From contig JAIXZQ010000307.1 in NCBI GenBank assembly GCA_027489475.1, positions 1 to 5,124 on the forward strand: a stretch of DNA of 5,124 bases, read 5' to 3'. Positions 1 to 4,622 of this stretch are shown in pieces (the stretch's first letter is position 1; every line of letters begins with the position of its first letter). Source of the DNA: Methylophilus sp. (lineage in GTDB: Bacteria > Pseudomonadota > Gammaproteobacteria > Burkholderiales > Methylophilaceae). The notes below the pieces were generated by a model. The model made no database searches, was not told the origin of the DNA, and saw nothing but the letters and a program-made list of their open reading frames with translations. The translations under genes and the position numbers were made by a program.

Positions 1-423
1 ATGAAACCACAGCTCGGTTTCCATGAGCAGGCCAAAACAAGGGCGAAAGTAATCCAAAAAGCGGCCAGCGGCGCCCGGCGTATCCACTGGCAAATAGGCT
101 TGTAACACCTGTCCGCGTGCGATGGCCTCTGCAAATAATTGGCCGCTGGTTTCGCGTCCGGTGGGGGTGCCATGCGTGATTAGGAGCTGGTGCTGCGGGT
201 AGTGCTTAAGCAGCGCTTGCACCAAGGGTTGCGCTGCCCGGGTTTCGCCCACCGATACCGCATGCAGCCAAATCAACGGTGCGCGTACCGTCTGCGTATA
301 GCGTCCGTAGCGCTCGGCGACCTGTTGGAGATAGGCGGGTTGTTTGCGGCCACGCCAACATAGCTTGAGCGGTAGCAGCAGGGCGACCAGCCACATGAGC
401 ACGGTGTAGATAAATTTTGGCAT
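1..423 (-). CDS. waaA: 3-deoxy-D-manno-octulosonic acid (Kdo) transferase, N-terminal part (3' end outside window)
   Basis: Kdo transferase adds Kdo from CMP-Kdo to lipid IVA on the inner face of the inner membrane, the first step of LPS core assembly. The visible 141 residues begin with a hydrophobic N-terminal segment (about residues 4-21), expected for the membrane anchor. Then come the family signatures in order: WRGRK (23-27), ERYG (37-40), HAVSVGET (54-61), TPTGRE, YLPVDTP and METELW (134-139). E60 in the HxVSxGE motif matches the position of the family's catalytic base. By recall, the E. coli enzyme is about 425 residues, so roughly two thirds lies beyond the left edge. The ATG complementary to 421-423 is chosen because the protein then starts just before the anchor, as in known homologues. 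A weak GAGAA lies about 9 nt upstream. The gene is divergent from nrdJa and shows no functional link to it. Confidence 0.93.
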   Translation of the reverse strand, partial: MPKFIYTVLMWLVALLLPLKLCWRGRKQPAYLQQVAERYGRYTQTVRAPLIWLHAVSVGETRAAQPLVQALLKHYPQHQLLITHGTPTGRETSGQLFAEAIARGQVLQAYLPVDTPGAAGRFLDYFRPCFGLLMETELWFH

Positions 424-478
424 GGCGGTATTCTCGCATATTTGCCTTGTGGCGCCGATGCGACAGCCGTAAATTGGC

Positions 479-494
479 GTGAGTGATGACTCAC
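479..494. repeat. Short inverted repeat (6-bp arms, 4-nt centre)
   Basis: GTGAGT and ACTCAC flank GATG, a perfect 6+4+6 inverted repeat about 56-71 bp upstream of the waaA start codon. No T-tract follows on either strand, so it is not a typical terminator. It could be an operator or a chance palindrome. Confidence 0.35.
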
Positions 495-501
495 CTATGC
501 T

Positions 502-526
502 AGAAAGCGCCTGTGTGAGAAAGCGC
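502..526. repeat. 9-bp direct repeat with 16-bp period
   Basis: AGAAAGCGC occurs exactly at 502-510 and again at 518-526. It lies upstream of both divergent genes. Its role is unknown; it may be a tandem binding site or chance. Confidence 0.35.
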
Positions 527-570
527 AAAAAATGCAAGACCAGGCAGACAAAAAAGAACAAAAAAACTGA

Positions 571-599
571 TTGACTGCAACAAAATATAGGCATAAATT
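571..599 (+). promoter_or_regulatory. Sigma70-like promoter for nrdJa
   Basis: A -35 hexamer TTGACT (571-576, 5/6 to consensus) is followed after 17 bp by TAAATT (594-599, 4/6). Transcription would start near 605-607, right at the edge of the NrdR box at 610-625. This gives a leader of about 225 nt before the nrdJa ATG. The overlap with the NrdR box is the arrangement expected for repression. Confidence 0.6.
580..595. promoter_or_regulatory. Possible degenerate second NrdR box
   Basis: The left half, ACAAAATATA (580-589), fits the NrdR consensus reasonably, but the right half does not. It starts 30 bp before the strong box, close to the usual 31-32 bp spacing of paired NrdR boxes. It lies in the spacer of the predicted promoter. 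Confidence 0.3.
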
Positions 600-609
600 A
601 CTGCCACTA

Positions 610-625
610 ACACAAGATATTGTGT
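610..625. promoter_or_regulatory. NrdR box (ribonucleotide reductase repressor site)
   Basis: ACACAAGATATTGTGT closely matches the 16-bp imperfect palindrome recognised by NrdR, the zinc-finger/ATP-cone repressor that shuts down ribonucleotide reductase genes when dATP is high. It lies just downstream of the predicted -10 hexamer and upstream of nrdJa, as the regulon predicts. NrdR usually binds paired boxes; the partner here is weak (580-595). Confidence 0.78.
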
Positions 626-635
626 TTAGCCGCCG

Positions 636-713
636 CTCAAGCCACACGCCTTATTGCTTACTGTATGTGCCTGCGCTTGAGTCATGGTTGCCCATTGTGG
701 CGTGCAATCAGGC
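636..713 (+). other. Possible structured leader of nrdJa mRNA
   Basis: Several complementary segments sit in the leader. CTCAAGC (636-642) pairs with GCTTGAG (675-681). CACGCC (645-650) pairs with GGCGTG (699-704). GCCTTATTGC (648-657) pairs 9/10 with GCAATCAGGC (704-713). The last two pairings exclude each other, so alternative folds are possible. No known riboswitch family was recognised and no T-tract follows. Confidence 0.25.
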
Positions 714-716
714 TGC

Positions 717-725
717 TGTGGATTA
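717..725 (-). promoter_or_regulatory. DnaA-box-like 9-mer
   Basis: TGTGGATTA differs by one base from the complement of the DnaA box TTATCCACA. DnaA regulates nrdAB in E. coli, but this single imperfect site well downstream of the predicted start may be chance. Confidence 0.2.
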
Positions 726-830
726 AACCAAAATAGGATGCATCAGCGCTGCGCGCGGCATGGTTAATCCAATACAACAAACGCAGTCATGCTCAATAAC
801 GAATAAAGATCACTAAGGTGGGAGAAGTCT

Positions 831-2996
831 ATGCTTAAAGCTGTGGAACATAAAAAAGTGCAGTCAGAAGAAGTTGCGGTGGAGATTCCCGTACAGTCTG
901 TCTCTCTGGATATCTGGGATAAAAAATACCGCCTCAAAACCAAATCTGGCGAACATGTAGATAAAGACATGGACGACTCCTACAGCCGCGTGGCCCGTGC
1001 GTTGGCGGATGTTGAAACCACAGAAGAGAAAAAGGCCGAGTGGCACGAAAAATTCTTATGGGCCTTGCGTCGTGGCGCGATTCCTGCTGGCCGCATCACC
1101 TCAAATGCCGGTGCGCAAGAACACAAACCCGCCACCTCTACCATTAACTGCACGGTGTCTGGCGTGGTCGAAGACAGCATGGACGACATTTTGGGCAAGG
1201 TGCACGAGGCGGGTCTGACCTTAAAAGCCGGCTGCGGCATTGGCTATGAGTTTTCTACCTTGCGTCCAAAAGGCGCGTTTGTCGCGGGCGCCGGCGCTTA
1301 TACCTCTGGCCCATTGTCGTTTATGGATATCTACGACAAGATGTGTTTTACCGTCTCATCTGCCGGTGGTCGCCGTGGCGCACAAATGGCTACTTTTGAT
1401 ATCAGCCATCCCGATGTGACTGACTTTATTAAAGCCAAGCGTGAAAACGGTCGCTTGCGTCAGTTCAACCTGAGCTGCCTGATTACCAAAGAGTTTATGG
1501 AGGCCGTGAAAGCCGACGCCGAGTGGAAACTGGCTTTCCCCGTCACCGAAAAAGAAGCCATTATCGACGGCCTCAATGTCAACGACGAGTCACAAGTGGT
1601 GTGGCGCGATTGGCCAGTCAAGGGCAAATACCTGACCAAGCTAGAAGGCCCCGATGCCGGTAAAGTGGCTTGCCGTATCTACAAAACCATCAAGGCGCGC
1701 CGTCTGTGGGATGTCATCATGTCCTCCACCTACGACTTTGCCGAGCCCGGCTTTATCCTGATTGACCGCGTCAATGAGATGAACAACAACTGGTTCTGCG
1801 AAAACATCCGCGCCACCAACCCTTGCGGCGAGCAACCCCTGCCGCCCTATGGGGCTTGCCTGTTGGGGTCAGTCAACCTGACCAAGTTTGTGCGTCAGCC
1901 TTTTACCGACGAAGCCCACTTTGATTGGGACGAATACCGCAACGTGGTGGCCGTGTTCACCCGCATGCTGGATAACGTGGTAGAAATCAACGGCTTGCCG
2001 CTGGAACAACAACGTCAAGAAATCGCCCGCAAACGCCGTCATGGCATGGGCTATCTGGGCTTGGGCTCAACCCTCACCATGCTAAAAATGAAATACGGTG
2101 ACGAAGACTCCATCAAGTTTACCGAAGAAGTCACCCGCATCATGGCCGAGGTGGGCTGGGAAATCGGCGTGCAACTGGCTGAAGAAAAAGGCCCGGCACC
2201 GATTATGGACGAGAAGTTTGAAGTCACTGCCGACATGCTGCGCATGCGTCCAGAAATGGCGGCCGATGGCATCAAGGTGGGCCAAAAGCTGGCAGGCAAA
2301 GTGCTGCTGGGTAAATATAGCCGCTATATGCAGCAGTTTCCTGAAGGCTTGCGTAACCAAATCGCCAGCAAAGGCGTGCGCTTTACGCACCACAGCTCAA
2401 TTGCCCCGACCGGCACCATCAGCCTGAGCCTGGCCAACAACGCCAGCAACGGCATTGAGCCCAGCTTTGCCCACCACTATGCGCGTAACGTGATTCGTGA
2501 AGGCAAAAAGTCTAAAGAAAAAGTCGACGTATTCAGCTATGAATTGCTCGCCTACCGCGAGCTGGTGAATCCAAACGCCATGCCGTTTAGCGACAAGCCC
2601 GAAGAGCAGTTGCCAGACTATTTCCTCGACTCTTCTACCATCATGGCCAAAGCGCACGTGGATATTCAAGCTGCCGCCCAAAAATGGATTGATAGCTCGA
2701 TTTCAAAAACCATTAACGTGCCTACCGATTACGACTTTGAGGATTTTAAAAACATCTACCTCTACGCGTATGACAAAGGCCTCAAAGGCTGCACCACCTT
2801 CCGCTTTAACCCAGAAGCGTTCCAGGGTGTGCTGGTGACCGAAAAAGACCTCGAAAACACCACCTACAAGTTCACGCTTGATGATGGCACCGAGATTGAA
2901 GCAAAAGGCAACGAAGAGATTGAGTACGACGGCGAAATCCATACCGCGGCGAATCTGTTTGACGCTTTTAAAGAAGGCTACTACGGAAAATTCTAA
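831..2996 (+). CDS. nrdJa: Class II (adenosylcobalamin-dependent) ribonucleoside reductase, catalytic chain NrdJa
   Basis: This enzyme reduces ribonucleotides to deoxyribonucleotides with a radical generated from adenosylcobalamin, so it works with or without oxygen. The 721-residue chain starts directly with the reductase N-terminal region; no ATP-cone activity domain precedes it. The TNPCGEQPL motif (329-337) supplies N330, thiyl-radical C332 and E334 of the active site. C107 (INCTVSG) and C343 (GACLLGS) are the likely redox pair that reduces substrate. The phosphate-binding loop APTGTIS (525-531) and DSSISKTINVP (621-631) are typical of class II reductases. The chain ends at GYYGKF without the cysteine-rich tail of single-chain NrdJ; that part is encoded separately by the next gene. 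The ATG at 831 is supported by AAGGTGGGAG at 815-824. A promoter and NrdR box lie upstream. Confidence 0.93.
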   Translation: MLKAVEHKKVQSEEVAVEIPVQSVSLDIWDKKYRLKTKSGEHVDKDMDDSYSRVARALADVETTEEKKAEWHEKFLWALRRGAIPAGRITSNAGAQEHKPATSTINCTVSGVVEDSMDDILGKVHEAGLTLKAGCGIGYEFSTLRPKGAFVAGAGAYTSGPLSFMDIYDKMCFTVSSAGGRRGAQMATFDISHPDVTDFIKAKRENGRLRQFNLSCLITKEFMEAVKADAEWKLAFPVTEKEAIIDGLNVNDESQVVWRDWPVKGKYLTKLEGPDAGKVACRIYKTIKARRLWDVIMSSTYDFAEPGFILIDRVNEMNNNWFCENIRATNPCGEQPLPPYGACLLGSVNLTKFVRQPFTDEAHFDWDEYRNVVAVFTRMLDNVVEINGLPLEQQRQEIARKRRHGMGYLGLGSTLTMLKMKYGDEDSIKFTEEVTRIMAEVGWEIGVQLAEEKGPAPIMDEKFEVTADMLRMRPEMAADGIKVGQKLAGKVLLGKYSRYMQQFPEGLRNQIASKGVRFTHHSSIAPTGTISLSLANNASNGIEPSFAHHYARNVIREGKKSKEKVDVFSYELLAYRELVNPNAMPFSDKPEEQLPDYFLDSSTIMAKAHVDIQAAAQKWIDSSISKTINVPTDYDFEDFKNIYLYAYDKGLKGCTTFRFNPEAFQGVLVTEKDLENTTYKFTLDDGTEIEAKGNEEIEYDGEIHTAANLFDAFKEGYYGKF

Positions 2997-3029
2997 GGCC
3001 TGACCTACTGCGCTCACAGGTGCGGTGTT

Positions 3030-3088
3030 GCAAAGCGGTTTTTAATCCTCATGTACGTTTTGTACACTCCGGTTAAAAATCACTTTGC
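3030..3088. repeat. Long imperfect palindrome between nrdJa and nrdJb; candidate interspersed repeat
   Basis: The 16-nt arms 3030-3045 (GCAAAGCGGTTTTTAA) and 3073-3088 (TTAAAAATCACTTTGC) pair with one mismatch and one G-U. Inside, and on the same centre (3059), TGTAC (3052-3056) and GTACA (3062-3066) form a second stem with loop GTTTT. A 4x4 internal loop separates the two stems. No T-tract follows on either strand, so it is not a standard terminator. The element, perhaps with its flanks (about 3008-3125), has the look of an interspersed repeat inserted in the operon. It could also act as an mRNA hairpin affecting nrdJb expression. Confidence 0.6.
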
Positions 3089-3179
3089 GCCTAGTCCCCG
3101 AGTCGCTCGTGACGGTCAACCTATAGAATTTTGAGATTAAAGAACATACATTGAAGCACTCCAAGCAGGGAGAATTAAC

Positions 3180-3875
3180 ATGGCAATTAAAATTGACAAA
3201 AAAATCACCGCCTACAAGCTGGTGACCGACGAAGACAAAAAAGCTGCCGAGTTGGCAGCGCAAGCGCCCGTCAGCAACGTGGTGCAAATGGGGGAACCCC
3301 TCAGCCGCCCAGACATGCTGGTAGGCAACACCTACAAAATCAAAACCCCGGTGACCGAGCATGCGCTTTACATCACCATCAACGACGTGGTGATGAACGA
3401 AGGCACCCCGCACGAACACCGCCGCCCGTTTGAGATTTTTATCAACTCCAAAAACATGGAGCACTTTCAGTGGATCGTCGCCCTCACCCGCGTCATGTCC
3501 GCTGTGTTCCGTAAAGGCGGCGATGTCACCTTTTTGGTTGAAGAGCTCAAAAGCGTGTTTGAGCCCAGCGGTGGCTACTTTAAAAAAGGCGGCAAATTTG
3601 TGCCCAGCCTAGTCGCTGAGATTGGTGAAGTCGTCGAAAAACACCTGCAAGAAATCGGCATGCTGAAAAAGCCCGGCCTAGACGAACACCAGCAAAAACT
3701 GGTTGAAGAGAAAAAAGCCGAGTTTTTAGAAAAACACGCCAAATCAGGCGACGAAATGAACGACGAAGGCTACCCCAAAGGCGCGCAGCTTTGTAAAAAG
3801 TGTAATACCAAGGCAAGTATTTTGATGGATGGATGTATGACTTGCTTGAATTGTGGGGATAGTAAGTGCGGTTAA
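3180..3875 (+). CDS. nrdJb: Class II ribonucleotide reductase accessory chain NrdJb (TSCPD domain, cysteine-rich tail)
   Basis: NrdJb is the detached C-terminal part of a class II reductase and should bind NrdJa and feed it electrons. Residues about 40-160 resemble the TSCPD domain found at the end of single-chain NrdJ proteins. A lysine- and glutamate-rich linker follows (about 162-198). The tail holds six cysteines: C205-x2-C208, C219-x2-C222, C225 and C230. By analogy, the first four could bind zinc, while C225-x4-C230 could be the flexible pair passing electrons from thioredoxin or glutaredoxin to the active site; this assignment is inferred. The 231-residue length is close to what I recall for the Pseudomonas protein. 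The ATG at 3180 has AGGGAG at 3167-3172, 7 nt away. The gene lies 183 bp after nrdJa, too far for translational coupling, and ends just before a strong terminator. Confidence 0.9.
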   Translation: MAIKIDKKITAYKLVTDEDKKAAELAAQAPVSNVVQMGEPLSRPDMLVGNTYKIKTPVTEHALYITINDVVMNEGTPHEHRRPFEIFINSKNMEHFQWIVALTRVMSAVFRKGGDVTFLVEELKSVFEPSGGYFKKGGKFVPSLVAEIGEVVEKHLQEIGMLKKPGLDEHQQKLVEEKKAEFLEKHAKSGDEMNDEGYPKGAQLCKKCNTKASILMDGCMTCLNCGDSKCG

Positions 3876-3877
3876 AG

Positions 3878-3904
3878 AAAAAGGGGGCGAGAGCCCCTTT
3901 TTTT
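3878..3904 (+). terminator. Intrinsic terminator of the nrdJ operon
   Basis: GGGGC (3884-3888) and GCCCC (3893-3897) form a tight stem with a GAGA tetraloop. It is extended by one G-U and several A-U pairs and followed by seven T (3898-3904). It begins two bases after the nrdJb stop. The A-tract on the left arm may let it act on the minus strand as well. Confidence 0.92.
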
Positions 3905-3917
3905 GTGTAGGATTAGG

Positions 3918-3950
3918 CATAAGCCGCTAATTTAACACCCATAAGTCGCT
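3918..3950. repeat. 11-bp direct repeat at the backbone/accessory junction
   Basis: CATAAGCCGCT (3918-3928) recurs as CATAAGTCGCT (3940-3950) with one mismatch, 22 bp apart start to start, or about two helical turns. It lies between the nrdJ terminator and the AT-rich region. It might be part of an old integration site or a protein binding site. No integrase or tRNA is visible nearby. Confidence 0.4.
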
Positions 3951-3963
3951 GAAAATAAACAGT

Positions 3964-4000
3964 AGCCCCTCATAATTGTTATGTTACGTAGGGGCTTTTT
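3964..4000 (+). terminator. Second terminator-like hairpin
   Basis: AGCCCCT (3964-3970) pairs perfectly with AGGGGCT (3990-3996), and five T end the element (3996-4000). The loop of 19 nt holds a small hairpin of its own (CATAA, ttg, TTATG; 3971-3983). It sits about 90 bp beyond the first terminator and may insulate the accessory genes from the nrdJ operon. Confidence 0.7.
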
Positions 4001-4026
4001 ATTTGTTTGACACCATTCAACTATAT

Positions 4027-4056
4027 TTGCGGGCTTTGGTTTTAAATCTTTATAAT
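4027..4056 (+). promoter_or_regulatory. Promoter for the RHH-like gene
   Basis: TATAAT at 4051-4056 is a perfect -10 hexamer. The best -35 is TTGCGG (4027-4032, matching only TTG) with an 18-bp spacer. A better -35 sequence, TTGACA at 4007-4012, is too far away to pair with it. The start would fall near 4062-4064, leaving a leader of about 25 nt before the TTG codon. Confidence 0.5.
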
Positions 4057-4087
4057 CTTAAGAAGATACATATATGAAGAGATAAAA

Positions 4088-4453
4088 TTGATTTCAAACG
4101 AAAAACTGAAAGTTTCTTTATTTCAGATCCCAACACAATATAAGACTGGCCTTGCCAAAGTCTCAGCAAAAGCCTCTTTAGAAGGAAATAAGAAATCAAT
4201 TAACACATGCATACTTGAGGCAATTGACGAGTATCTTGATCCATCAAATTTAAATCGAAGCTCACCAACATTACGATTCTCACCTTTAGAGCAATACACA
4301 GTTAGAACAACTGACGAGATTAAATCGAAAATCTCGATGTTTGCTGCTCAATCGCAATTAGATACTGGTATTCCAGTCACAATGAATGCTGTTGTAAACA
4401 GCGCTATCCATGATTACCTAATTAAAAATTTAGAAAATCCGTTTGACAGCTAA
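4088..4453 (+). CDS. Small protein with two ribbon-helix-helix-like units, putative DNA-binding regulator
   Basis: This 121-residue protein is not a family I recognise by name. It seems to hold two similar units, residues about 7-50 and 69-111. Each has a short beta-prone strand (KVSLFQIP; QYTVRT), a helix, a polar turn and a second helix. The second helices align closely: SINTCILEAIDEYL (37-50) and TMNAVVNSAIHDYL (98-111). This pattern fits Arc/CopG-type ribbon-helix-helix folds, which normally dimerise to bind DNA; two in one chain could form an internal dimer. The start is TTG at 4088, with AAGAGA (4077-4082) as a fair ribosome binding site; the first in-frame ATG is at residue 84, too late. 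The gene is much more AT-rich than the nrdJ genes. It lies 169 bp ahead of the AAA+ gene on the same strand and may regulate it. Confidence 0.75.
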   Translation: MISNEKLKVSLFQIPTQYKTGLAKVSAKASLEGNKKSINTCILEAIDEYLDPSNLNRSSPTLRFSPLEQYTVRTTDEIKSKISMFAAQSQLDTGIPVTMNAVVNSAIHDYLIKNLENPFDS

Positions 4454-4512
4454 AAGTAGTATATGTAGTATGTGCTGCATGAAACGTAGATTAACCATCA
4501 AAATGCACTTTG

Positions 4513-4528
4513 CGCTTTACCTAAAGCG
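4513..4528. repeat. 16-bp inverted repeat (7-bp arms)
   Basis: CGCTTTA and TAAAGCG are perfect complements around a CC centre. It lies in the spacer between the RHH-like gene and the AAA+ gene, 78 bp before the 20-bp palindrome. No T-tract follows, so an operator or RNA hairpin is more likely than a terminator. Confidence 0.55.
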
Positions 4529-4590
4529 TATTGGCTCCACAGGCCGAATGCCTACATCAACTCCATTTTTCTTCCCAAGACTAATTTAAC

Positions 4591-4610
4591 GGTTGCCATG
4601 CATGGCAACC
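4591..4610. promoter_or_regulatory. Perfect 20-bp palindrome before the AAA+ gene, candidate operator
   Basis: GGTTGCCATG is followed directly by its exact reverse complement. The palindrome ends 3 bases before the GGAG ribosome binding site (4614-4617). A perfect palindrome of this length is unlikely by chance. It could be an operator, perhaps for the RHH-like protein encoded just upstream. In RNA it would form an 8-bp stem with a UGCA loop beside the ribosome binding site and could limit translation. No clear -35/-10 pair was found just upstream. Confidence 0.65.
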
Positions 4611-4622
4611 ATCGGAGTTGCT

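Larger units (their letters stand above)
424..830. other. Divergent intergenic region between waaA and nrdJa
   Basis: These 407 bases hold no convincing gene. The part next to waaA (about 424-530) should contain the waaA promoter, but no clear -35/-10 pair is visible on the minus strand. The part from about 570 holds the nrdJa promoter, a NrdR box and a long leader. The only short reading frame on the plus strand with an ATG is 12 codons at 532-570, lysine-rich and without a clear ribosome binding site. No cobalamin riboswitch box was recognised. Confidence 0.7.

Noticed and set aside
532..570. 12-codon lysine-rich frame upstream of the nrdJa promoter
   Set aside because: Too short, with no clear ribosome binding site, and made largely of A-rich sequence.
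606..830. Cobalamin riboswitch in the nrdJa leader
   Set aside because: No B12-box-like sequence was found. Such riboswitches usually shut off B12-independent enzymes, not B12-dependent ones.
2051..2681. Open frames on the minus strand inside nrdJa
   Set aside because: They are antisense to strongly conserved reductase sequence and show no family motifs.
3030..3088. Intrinsic terminator between nrdJa and nrdJb
   Set aside because: The hairpin is long and AT-rich at its core, and no T-tract follows it on either strand.
3042..3464. A 140-codon open frame on the minus strand across the spacer and the start of nrdJb
   Set aside because: Most of it is antisense to the well-supported nrdJb gene, and the rest reads through the palindromic repeat; no protein family is recognisable.
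3905..4087. tRNA gene or recognisable attachment site at the composition boundary
   Set aside because: No cloverleaf-compatible sequence or known attachment core was found; only the 11-bp direct repeat remains as a weak hint.
4503..4589. 28-codon plus-strand frame starting at ATG 4503 in the RHH/AAA+ spacer
   Set aside because: No ribosome binding site precedes it, its product resembles nothing I know, and it overlaps the 16-bp palindrome.
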